Shown: positions 1 to 10,700 of the stretch, piece by piece
Numbering within the stretch: position 1 is the stretch's first letter
How the letters are laid out: the number at the start of each line of letters is the position of its first letter
Origin: Helicoverpa zea
Taxonomy: Eukaryota > Arthropoda > Insecta > Lepidoptera > Noctuidae
Reading direction: 5' to 3'
Length of the DNA stretch: 64,000 nt
Assembly (NCBI RefSeq): GCF_022581195.2
Contig: NC_061452.1
Location: 9,121,501 to 9,185,500 of the forward strand
Program-made: the position numbers and the translations under genes
Notes under the pieces: generated by a model
Databases searched by the model: none
Seen by the model: only the letters and a program-made list of their open reading frames with translations
What the model was told of the DNA's origin: nothing

Positions 1-1232
1 AACATTCCAGAAGTAATAAAACCTTTTTGCGCCACTCTAAACATCGCAAGGGAAAATACCCATAGACCAACTCACACGGTTCACGATGGTATTAATATGA
101 ATGTACCTGCTTCTTACGTAGCGAGATATCGAGTTACCATTGGAACTTGTAACTGTCTCGGGTCACTCCTCCAAATGGATCTACCTAAAGGACACTTCAC
201 CCACATCATTGTGGATGAGGCAGGACAAGCAATAGAACCGGAAATTATGATTCCCATGACTTTTGTCAACAAAGAAACTGGTCAGATAATTTTAGCGGGT
301 GACCCTATGCAGCTTGGGCCTGTCGTAGTGTCTAAATATTGCCTTGACTTTGGCATGGACATATCTTTCCTATCCAGAATACTAGAAACATTCCCATATC
401 AAAAAGACTTTGCGGCTTTCGAAAACGGGTTTAATAACAGGTTGGTGACACAGTTGACCGACAACTACAGGTCTCTGCAAGAAGTTCTTACTTTGCCCAG
501 TGAAATGTTTTATGATTCAACTTTGGTTGCTAAGTTTGATCGAAGTACGCCATTTGTACCGAAGATACTTGATGTCGTTTCGGAAATATATGAAATAGCT
601 GACAACACTAAAACCGGTGGTATTTTTGTGCATGGCGTCAAAGGCAATAATGCTAAAGCTGTGGACAGTCCTTCTTGGTATAATCCCGAAGAAGCTTCCA
701 TGGTTGCATTGACTGTCTGTAAGCTATACAAGAATAATATACAGCCTGACGAACTTGGCATAATAACACCTTATGTAGCTCAGGTAATTACTTATCCTAA
801 ATTCGAAACCAATAAAAATAGAAACCCTGTATCTTACTGCCATCTAACTAATGCTAATTTTTGCAGATAAAACACCTACGACGTCTATTCGACCATATGA
901 AATTACGGCGTCCGAAAATCGCCACAGTCGAAGAGTTTCAAGGACAAGAGAGGCCTCTTATTATCATTTCCACCGTGCGCTCCACCGAGTCTCTCATAGC
1001 TGAAGATCAGAAACACTCATTAGGTTTTGTTAGAAGTTCAAAGAGGTTAAATGTCGCGATTACTCGAGCTCAAGTAGCTGTGATATTATTTTGTGATCCA
1101 CATTTATTAAGCACTGACCCCTTATGGAAGAAAGTCATAAATCACGCGGTAAAAGAAAACAAATATATGGGATGCCAGTTTTTGCCTGCATGTAATGGGA
1201 GTAATGAGCAAAATATTGATGACTTAGAATAA
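1..1232 (+). CDS. MOV10: MOV10/Armitage-like SF1 RNA helicase, C-terminal part
   Basis: Two exons are visible, 1-783 and 867-1232, with donor GTAATT after codon CAG and acceptor TTTTTGCAG. The frame is open to base 1, so the gene continues to the left. The helicase motifs run in Upf1-like SF1 order: DEAGQA (Walker B, motif II), LAGDPMQLGPV (motif III), TDNYRS (motif IV), GIITPYVAQ, VEEFQGQE (motif V) and LNVAITRAQ (motif VI). The Walker A loop must lie outside the window. The DEAG box with this motif V/VI spacing is typical of MOV10 and its germline paralogue Armitage/MOV10L1, which act in RNA silencing and the piRNA pathway. I cannot separate the two from this fragment. The stop TAA is at 1230-1232, and a retroposon target duplication begins at the next base. 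Confidence 0.9.
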
Positions 1233-1510
1233 GGATTGGTGAAGCTAATATTATCCTCCTGCTCATATCCCAATTTTATTTGGAGTCGGCGCAGCATGTT
1301 TTCTCCTTCCATACTTTTCTATTCATAATATATTCGGACCTTAACATACTACAATATGTTTTGGCATAAGTTTTACACCCGGCCGCCTGCCTGACGCTAA
1401 CCCTGTTTGAGAATGCTATTGAGGTGGTTGGTCCGCCACCTTGGGGTAGCCCAAAGTGCTGGTGGAATTCACAAGGCCTCCGGGACGGTCACGGATTGGT
1501 GAAGCTAATA
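1233..1510 (-). mobile_element. Retroposon flanked by 18-bp target-site duplication
   Basis: The 18-mer ggattggtgaagctaata occurs at 1233-1250 and again, perfectly, at 1493-1510. It brackets a 242-bp insert (1251-1492). Read on the minus strand the insert ends in gactccaaataaaattggg followed by a short tail, a 3' end common in lepidopteran SINE/LINE elements. Long, exact, direct flanking repeats are the mark of target-primed insertion. The first copy starts immediately after the helicase stop codon, so the element now forms the start of that gene's 3' UTR or 3' flank. Confidence 0.75.
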
Positions 1511-1526
1511 GTAACATTTTGATCAA

Positions 1527-1770
1527 TCTTCCAAGCCTTTTCCCCACTATGTTGGGCGCCACTTCCAGTCTAACTGGATGCTGCTGAGCACACCAGTGTT
1601 TTACAAGGAGTGACTGCCCTATCTGACCTCAAACCCGGGCAACCCAATACCCTTGGTGAGACTGGTTCTTAGAGTTACTGGCTTCTGACTACCCGTAACG
1701 ACCGCGAAGATTTTCACTGACAACCGGAACGTACAGTTTAACGTGGTATCCAAAACACAGTCATTGCTGA
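1527..1770 (-). mobile_element. tRNA-type moth SINE, 5'-truncated copy
   Basis: This matches the body shared with 12920-13309 and 15978-16218: blocks ccactatgttgggcg, cagtctaactggatg, tttacaaggagtgactgccc and cttctgactacccgtaacga occur in the same order. It reads tail-first on the plus strand, so the element is on the minus strand. The tRNA-like head is absent. It follows the preceding retroposon by only about 17 bp. Confidence 0.75.
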
Positions 1771-1899
1771 AACATAGTAAGATTTGAATCATAAAAAAAA
1801 AATTACATAAAAAATAATTAAAAATTATAACTGTACAGTATCATCAAAATTTGGTTCAGTAGTTTTTGTCTTTATGATTGATGTTCATATGTCCAAACT

Positions 1900-1934
1900 G
1901 TCACACTTGTATTATTAAATAATACAAGCGTGAC
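1900..1934. repeat. Near-perfect 35-bp palindrome
   Basis: The 17-base arms gtcacacttgtattatt and aataatacaagcgtgac pair with one mismatch around a single central base. It lies just outside the left arm of the foldback element at 1956-2554 and may be part of the same element. Confidence 0.6.
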
Positions 1935-1955
1935 AAAGGACAATGGGCGATTCCG

Positions 1956-2555
1956 GTCCAAATGTCCACCACGAAGGAGACCTATATGGCCAGATAGCCC
2001 GTTAAATATAGAACATTTTTTGTTATGAAAGTAAAAAAAAATATAATGCCAGAAAAAAGTTAGGTATAGCAAAATCAAATAAAACATTTTATAGATTTTT
2101 TCAATTACTTTTCGTGATGTTCGATTTTCGTACTTTCTGTAACTTCTGACAAAATAGAATTGTTCATTATTAGAGAGAAGACACCACCAGTTACATCGAA
2201 CTTTCTCAGATCCAGGAACCGCTGGGTATTTGAATAAACTCAGCGGTTCCTGGATCTACACTTCTGGCGCCTCAATTGGTTAGTGATTCGTACATCCATC
2301 GGGCAAAAAAATATGGGCTGTTTATATGCAAATGTGTTTTACTCATCTTAGTTTTAGATAAAATGCGGAAATAGAAGTGGAATAAAATATAAAAATAATA
2401 ATGATATCATACAAAAACTACCAAAAATTAAGAATACATTTTTGGCTATAACTTTTTTTTGGCATTGTTTTTGTTTTACTTTCTTAGTAAAAGTAACTCT
2501 AAATTAAATGGACCCTTTAATTATATAGGTCTCGTTCGTGGTGGACATTTGGACC
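1956..2555. mobile_element. Foldback/MITE-like element with about 32-bp inverted arms
   Basis: The segment at 1956-1988 recurs in reverse complement at 2523-2554 with one mismatch (core tccaaatgtccaccacga against tcgtggtggacatttgga). Weaker similarity continues outward, since gcccaat lies outside both arms. The interior is AT-rich, has no convincing ORF, and contains a separate perfect hairpin (2208-2257). Confidence 0.55.
2208..2257. repeat. Perfect 17-bp-stem hairpin with AATAAA in its loop
   Basis: The arm at 2208-2224 (agatccaggaaccgctg) and the arm at 2241-2257 (cagcggttcctggatct) are exact reverse complements around a 16-nt loop. The loop holds AATAAA at 2233-2238, which could act as a polyadenylation signal for the helicase gene on the plus strand. 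Confidence 0.75.
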
Positions 2556-2814
2556 AAACTTCATACATCCTTGCCCAATCTCCTTTTGTAAAAGCCTGAG
2601 AGCTTAAAAATGCTTAGTGTATTTTTATGTCAAAACCACACACAAAAATTCCACAATTCATAAGTTATTAAATGTCAATAATGTATTTTTGAATTTCTGT
2701 AACTTGATGCGCATTGTTTTCTTACTTGTAATATTGAAACTTCCTAAAGGAACTTTATGCTACTTTAAGGCCACTGCCATAACGTTTACTTGTAATTTTA
2801 GAAGCATCTCACCT

Positions 2815-3197
2815 GGGCCCCGATTCTCCTAAGTTAATAATGTCAAAATCGAATAGAAATCGAATCGCAATATGATCGCAATAGCAGTATTAACCATATC
2901 GGGCATTCTGCTACTAATAAAAGACCAATCGTATTCGATTGACATTTGATTGGTCTGCTATTTTGGTCTGTACGGTAGTTTGCTGTACAATCATTTTGCA
3001 ATCGTAAATCATTTGCAGACAAAATGATTCATTATTGAATGACAGAAAAGGATAAAAACGTTTATTTCGAAGAAAAAATAGCGGAATGCCACATACGCTT
3101 CAATCGTAATCGAGTCGGGATTGGATCTCAGTCGAATCGAGTCGAATGTGAATCGTACATATGTCGCTTAAGTAAAATTAGGAGAATCGGGCCCCTG
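2815..3197 (+). mobile_element. MITE with GGGCCCGATTCTCCTAA-type terminal inverted repeats
   Basis: The left end (2815-2832, gggccccgattctcctaa) and right end (about 3179-3197, ttaggagaatcgggcccc) are inverted repeats of about 18 bp. The interior of about 350 bp is non-coding and rich in short tcgaat/atcga repeats. A second, internally shortened copy lies inverted at 4042-4334. Target duplication is unclear. Confidence 0.7.
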
Positions 3198-4041
3198 GCT
3201 ATGTATCTTAATTTGTGCTCTTACACAACTTGGTTGTCTATGGATTGATAAATAGATTACCTATTCCAAAAGTCATTTTTATTCAAAGACCTAATATTAA
3301 TTGTTTACATTTGGTTTAAGATATTGTTAAGCATATTTTTAAATAAAAAATTATCTTCGTCTGATTTTGTAGTTTTTCTTTTTAATTGATTTGAAATATT
3401 GATGTACCTATATGTTATGTTAATGATGACGTGATTTGAATAATTATTTCACATTTAGAAAGCTACACTAGCTGCGCTGAATATGGGTTCTTTTATCCGG
3501 GTACGGAAAGTAGTTTCCCGGGTACACCTACTCCATCCATCCAATATGGTTGAAAATTCGCATGCCATTCATTTGATGTCGCTGAATGTGATCACCACTC
3601 GTGCCGCGCCACACCCCTCACAGAGTCAGAGAAGTAAAATAAACTAAATGATTATATACAGTGAAGTATGGAGACAGCAGTCGGGAACATCAAAGGGCAT
3701 TAAAAAAAAATTGAAACACCCCCACTCCCAAATTTCTGGAGTATACCGTCAGAGGTAACACTAAAACGCGGAGACCTGTCCTGGGGCGGTCCGCCCATAG
3801 AGTATAGTAATAGACCCACTTGCCCCGATGTTAGTATGTACCTATATTTTAGTGTAGGTATGTACTACCATACATAGAGCTACATTAACTCGTGCGTAGG
3901 GAATGTATATAGAGATAGAGATTACACAGGGGTAGTACATACAAAAGCGAAATAAAGTTAATATATGTAGGTATCGCATGGGTATCCCTGTCGCTTCCAA
4001 TTCACCCTTAGCACCTGTATGCGCCCCGCACACTTCGCACA
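3198..4041. other. Intergenic spacer between inverted MITE copies
   Basis: No gene is supported here. The sequence is AT-rich with scattered short palindromes (for example gtaggtatgtactaccatac near 3854). The small ORFs have neither family resemblance nor splice context. Confidence 0.5.
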
Positions 4042-4334
4042 CAGGGGCCCTTTTCTTTGAAATAAACGTTTTTATCCTTTTCTGTCATTCAATAATGAAT
4101 CATTTTGTCTGCAAATGATTTACGATTGCAAAATGATTGTACAGCAAACTACCGTATAGAAAAAAATTACCAAAATAGCAGACCAATCGCACATCAATCA
4201 AATGTCAATCGAATACGATTGGTCTTTTATTAGTAGCAGAATGCCCGATATGGTTAAAACTGCTATTGCGATCATATTGCTATTCGATTTCTATTCGATT
4301 TTGACATTATTAACTTAGGAGAATCGGGCCCCAG
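4042..4334 (-). mobile_element. Second copy of the same MITE, inverted and shortened
   Basis: From about 4051 to 4334 this is the reverse complement of 2815-3078, with small differences. It ends in ttaggagaatcgggcccc. The other terminus is reduced to ggggccc (4044-4050) joined directly to sequence that lies over 100 bp inside copy one, so this copy carries an internal deletion next to its end. Together the copies make a long inverted pair around about 0.9 kb. Confidence 0.7.
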
Positions 4335-4734
4335 GGCTCCTCTAATGGACTATTGTGGACTTTTTGCTAAAAACATTCTTCGTAAAGGGAGTCACAACTA
4401 TATTCATTTTTATGAAATTATTTGTGAATAACTTTTGCAGATTAAAATAATAAGAATTTATCGTACAACATTGTTAGTGGTATAGCTATTTATTACGTTT
4501 TTTCGAAAATATTTACTTTGACAGATCAGTCTGACTGGTGTTATTTTTCTGTGGTGTATTTTGTTTGACTTACTTCGTAAACGCACAAGCAGACGTCACG
4601 CGTTGCGGATTACGAAAAACATTTATTATTTCTAATCAATTTTGGCTTAAATAGTCCTTATTTTGCTAGAAATATAATGTTTACTACCAAGAAACAAAAT
4701 AAGTAATACCAGTTCATAGAGCGTCATTATAATT
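4335..4734 (+). promoter_or_regulatory. Presumed hook promoter/5' UTR region
   Basis: About 400 bp lie between the MITE and the hook ATG. I see no TATA box at a sensible place. A cagacgtcacgcg block (4591-4603) contains a CRE-like TGACGTC on the minus strand and is the only GC-rich patch. The assignment rests on position. Confidence 0.35.
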
Positions 4735-7700
4735 ATGTCCAGCATGGAGGCAAATGGTGCCGTTTTGTGTGACAATTTGATTAAGTGGTTGCAGACTCTA
4801 GATCTTAAAGCAAAACATGGAAATCCATCAGGTAATTGTTGTTTTAGCTTCCCACACTAACATTTGTTATGTTGGGATTAGAATTCAGGCCGTGAGTCCG
4901 GTGAATCCCGGCCCACATCCCTATTAGGCGTCGACCACTAAGTGGATAATTTCGTCACTTAGTTCTTGTTTTTATTTCATTGAGAAATCTTTCTCTCGTT
5001 TGCGGTATTGCTTAATTTGTAGTCATTTCTGCCATTGTACTCTCAAATGTTAATTTGAAACAATGGTCAAGTAATCTAGTGTATATTTCTGGGAAATCAG
5101 TAGACACTCAAGGTACAGTGACAATCTATAGTGCTATTGTAATCTGCCCACACACAGTGACATCTAGACTGAAACTGGAAGTGAGAAATAATTGTTGATG
5201 AAGTGAATGTTAAGCATATTGGCTTTATTAATCAATTTTAAGCACAATAAATATTCTAATGATTGTGACTGTGACTATAGTTACCTTGAACTTTTTTAAA
5301 ATACATTTATTAGTCAAGTGACATAGTATACATAGAGTTTGACATTGGAAATGAAGATAAATTCAATTATAGCTTAATCTTTTCAACCTGTATACTACAA
5401 TTACATAAATAAATAATCAATATTGTACACAATTCCTACACGAAAATCTGTGTAGCTAAATGTTTGTAAAACTACTCAACTGTTTTCTTAATTGTTTGTT
5501 TATGTTTTCAGAACTGTCTGATGGGGTGGCGATAGCAGAGGCTCTCACACAAATAGCACCAGAATACTTTTCACCCGCGTGGAATTTGAAAATCAAAACA
5601 GATGTTGGACACAACTGGAGGTTAAAAGTTAGCAACCTGAAAAAAATATTGGAGGGTGTTGTAGGTATGTTCTCAATGAAATAATCTGTTTCCGTTATTT
5701 CATTATGAAGACCAAAACAACTTGACACATTAATGTAGATTTTCTAGGTTTCTTGTGTCAAGTCATAACTTCTTGTAACATCTTAGTCATTGAAAACTAT
5801 AAGCATGTCTTCAATGCAAGCAATTCACATCTTAAATTGGGCATGTTGGTAAAATAACTTTAAAAACTTCTATCAAAAATGTACTGAAGTACTATTCAGT
5901 CAAACAGTAGATGAGTAATTGAATTGCTAATGTTTTCATTAATTGTTTATTCTTTCAAGAACAATGTTTTATCTTGCACTATTAAGTGTCTCCTTCAATG
6001 CCACATTAGACATTAACATAAAACACGAATTATTTTGGGCAGGATACTAAAAAACAACACATTTCCTTGGAGCTGCAAACTATGTTAATTCATTGTGTTG
6101 CTAGGCATATTTATCACATCATTTTTTATCTTTTCCTTTGTTTAATTTGATAAACATATTGGCTAATTAAACAAAAGATTGCTAAATACAATATAGCTAA
6201 TTCTATTAATATAATACCAATGCAAATTTTTTTGTAGCTAGAATTGCCATAGACAATAATAAATGTTTGTTGCAGATTATCATCAGGATATTCTAAATTT
6301 AAGTTTACAAGAGTTTTCAAGGCCAGATGTAGTAAATATAGCGGAGACTGCAGATGCAGCTGACTTGGGGAGACTGCTACAACTCGTATTAAGTAAGTTT
6401 ATTTTGGTATCATGGAACTGTTTGCTCATATTCCTTGAGAAGAGAATAAAGGTGACATACTCTTTTTTCTAAATCAACATACTATTTTATACTTTTAGAT
6501 AATAATGATCTTGGGTAAAATAAATATTTTCTTGATCTTTGAAGACTCAATCGCTGATGCTTCCACCCTAAAAAGGGAAAATTTTATGAACAATAAATGT
6601 AGGTATATTTATAAGTCACAAACAAAATTGTAAACAAATCCTTCTGTATTCAGGTTGTGCAGTGAATTGTGTAAAAAAAGAGGAATACATCACAAGAATT
6701 ATGGAAATGGAGCTATCATGCCAGAGATCGATAATGCAAGCTATACAGGTATGATATATGCAAACCACTGATTTGCATTCAGAAAACGGTCCTATTGTTT
6801 GTCTTTTAAGGACACTAGAAACTGAGAAAGTTGCAATTTATATGTATTAGAATAAGTCATAGGGCACAGTTTGTGGTCTTATATTGTTGGCACTGAGCAC
6901 ATATTTTAGGTATATTAGATTTAGATATTTATTGGATATAATAAAGCTTTGTATTAGACAATTCGACTACTGTACTTTTCCCCTAAGGGAGATTTGATAG
7001 ACACATAATAGGGAATTAATTTGGCATAGTATGTTTAGGAGTAAGTATGTAATAAATCAATCATATAAAAATTACAATCTATATCTTTAATGGTGTTTAG
7101 AACTGAAACACTACATGTAGAATTTTTGTTAACTTTTTTTTCACTTATTTTGTTTTTTTCCTTGTATGTCTGGCAACACACCTATATGTAAGTAAACCAC
7201 TGATAGTATTGCTATTTCTTAAAATGTTTATTAAATGGCATACAAAATGTTAGTGCACTGTATTGTTATAAAAAAGTAGTACATTACTGTTGACCTTGTG
7301 TTCACATTTGCAATCTAATTATACATTCACAAATTACAGTATGAATACAGTTATTACACTGGCGTGAGTGGTTTTTTGCTGAATGCCACATTTAGCATTT
7401 GCACACAAATTCAAACATTACACAGAGCAAGTATTAAAAGTATATAATATTTATTGTAAACAAGGACTGCTTATAATTAATGTAATGGATATGATCTATA
7501 TTTTCCATTGCAGTCTAAATAAAAAGCAACAAATCCATTAGAAAGTCAAATAAATAACTTTACTGCTATATTTATTTGCAAAAAAGTGGGACAGCGCAGA
7601 TTCCCCTCATTATAAGTAATAAAATAAATCTCAAACACTTTATCATCTTATCCATCCGTAACCAATTAGACTGACTTCTTATGCAATGTATAATTTAGTT

Positions 7701-10700
7701 CAGTCGACCGCCTTCACATGCATTGAACTATAATAGTATTACATTATATATTAGCGTACTTCGCTGTAATGTTCATCGTCGCAAGAGTTTAGTAAGCGTA
7801 CTTTCTTGCTTCACGTCCAAAGTTGCATGCTCGCCACTGAGCGGCAAAGAAATTCAATTTTAGTTACGCTCATTTTTAATGTCCTTGGATCACGATACAG
7901 TGGGTGGTGGATACGACAATACGTTATGTGTCTGTCAGTGGTAGAATGTGGCGCCGCTGGCACGTGTTTACTTAAAAGTAAAAGTTACAGTGAAACGATC
8001 TGAGTGGTTTGTTTAGAATGTTATTATTTTGTGTTAGGAACTACAGACGTTAACGCTGGGCGTGAATCGTGGCAGTGTGCACTTGGAATCGCCGGCGGTC
8101 GAGCAGTCCGATGCGGAGATGAGAGAGGTCCTCGCGCAGAGGTGCCATGAACTCGACACGCAGGTTTGTTTACCTTCCTCTATATTATTATTGTTTTTAA
8201 GAACCATGATATGGATTAACGATGTGATTTACAGTGCTAAAGTGTTGCGAAACGGCAATTTATTTCATACTGTGTTGTTTATTTGTAATAACATAATTCA
8301 TTATTTGGGTTAGATTTATGTACATGTATATTATGACTTTGTAAAAAAATGTTTTTGTGTAATTTATAGTATCTTCGTGATTTCTAGCTTTCTACTTGTT
8401 TATTAACATAAGCAGTATGTTTTTGTGAGATTCTGATTTTGCGTGTAGTCAATCTTGATCTGAGTATAAAACGCTCAAATAAGCCTCTGATGTTATCACT
8501 ATTGGAGTTTAATTATGGCCACCTTATACGGACTGCCGAATGAATAAGATTGCCAGATGTCTATCAAACGATGAAGATTGGAATTCTTCTTCTTCCTGCC
8601 CTGTTCCTTATTTTATTTGGGGGGCAATATGTATTCCGCTTCCATTTCTCCCTGTCATTCGTCATACTGACACTCACTCCCTTCTTATTCATGTAATCTA
8701 AAACGCGTTCTAATACTTCAGGACTTAGACAGTAATATCTGAACAAACGAGATGCCTCTTTCAATGTTATGATAACCTTTCTGCATTGATAACATGTCGA
8801 TATTTAATTAACACACTTCGTAACCAAATCACACTTCCAAAAAATTCAACAACGAATTAATCACAATATTTAATAATATAGTCACGTATTGTTTATCACT
8901 TTTTCTGATTGTTTAACTTTTATGACGACGAGGAACCAAATGTATGGAGTGCAACCGTTTAGATCGACGCGAACGTTGACACGAACCGTATTCCCAAATT
9001 GAATTTGCAATCATAATTTGAAAATCGAATAATGTTTAAACTCCATGTTCCTTCTGATACGCTTCAGTATAGACTGCAATCACTAAAATTCCAGGTGAAA
9101 ATTTTGCAAGAAGAGAAGATGACGTTGCTTAGTGAGGTGGCTCGATTAACTGCGGCCCGGGAATCGGCTGTGGAGCCCGGAGACGCGGAACTGGATGACG
9201 CGGGCGCATCCCTAGGCCCTGCGCACGCGGGAACGTTGCGCTACACGACGATGCGAGCGCAACTTGATGCGCTAAAGGATGAATTGGACAAAGTTGAGCT
9301 ACAACGGGATGATCAGCACGCGAGAGCTGATGCTTTGGAACGGGAGTTGGCGTTGATGAAGCTTAGGAATGAGGAACTGCAGGTCAGTTTGTTTAGAATA
9401 CTAAGTACCTTGTTTTATAAATTGTGAAGTGAGCCTGTTTGTATACAATATTCTAAGCTAAAATAACTGGACCAATTTCTCACCGAAAAGGGTATTTATT
9501 TTCCGGATGCCCGAAAAGGGGATGAAGGTGCCGTCACGTGGTGGGAAATAGCTAGTGTATAAAATATCTAGTACAGTGACAGATAGATCTTAAATTGAAA
9601 CTTCTTGAATATCTCAAATCTCTTTGCAAATATATTAACGCAAGATTACGAGCTTTATTTTCAACTCTGCGATATTTTTTGTCGGTCAAACCACTTATGG
9701 TCTTACTACAAAAACTTAAACATGTGTCAAACACTTGTCTAAGAAAAGTGTGGTTGCAAATGGACCTTAGTTCAACGTAATTGTTAAACTAACGTTTAAA
9801 AGTTTTTGTGGTAAGACGGTACATCTTTATTATTATACAAGCCTGATAATTAGCTAAATATTTGAAATGTGCAGAATATTTGCGATGCTCAAGGCTTTGG
9901 GCTTTGGGTAATAGTGCGTGTTAATTACACGTGTTAACTGTATTATTTATGTCTTGCGTAAAGGAAATCATAAACTCCAATACATATTCAAGAAATATTG
10001 CCTATACAACATTATATTGGCTATTATGGGGTTCGATTTGGTAAGAAAGTGTAGGGTCGGTTTCAAAATGAGTCTATGTACAGAATATACTACAAAAATG
10101 TTTCGTATAGGTACCTACTTCTCAACTAACTAATTGCAGTTAGCTCAATTAGCACCCATGTTTATGTTCGAGAATGCTAACTGGATAATACGCCTGTAAT
10201 TAGTGACACAATTAATTATATTTATGCTAATACACTTGCACCGTTCCGTTACATAACGATTGCATAAACGTCTACAACTAGATGCAATTGTTATCTAATT
10301 CAATTAAAATTCAATTAATTCGTTGCAGATGGCAGCTTCCGAGAATGTGGCGTTAAAAGATGAGTTGGATGCGTTAAGAGAAACGGCTGCTAAGGCGGCT
10401 GCGTTAGAAGCTACGGTAGCTTCGTATAAGAAAAGGATGGAAGAACATGTAGACTTGAGAAGACAGGTGAAACTTCTAGAACGTGCTAATACGGAACACG
10501 TACAGCGTGCTATAGAACATGAACAGGCCGCCGCTAAGGCTAACGCGATACGAGCTCAGCTTGACATTTATAAGAAACAGGTAAGCAGCTTTTATAGCTA
10601 CATAAGTTGAAATGTACCTCTTATAACTCACTAAAAATAAAAATAAAGAATAAAACACACAGTAATTTCTTAAGGAGTATATATTTATTTGTAGAAAAAT

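Noticed and set aside
9068..9094. Hook exon 6 starting at tacgcttcag (adds YRLQSLKFQ)
   Set aside because: Both acceptors keep frame. Starting at 9095 gives the expected family run from HELDTQ straight into VKILQEEK, while the longer form adds nine residues. Not excluded without cDNA.
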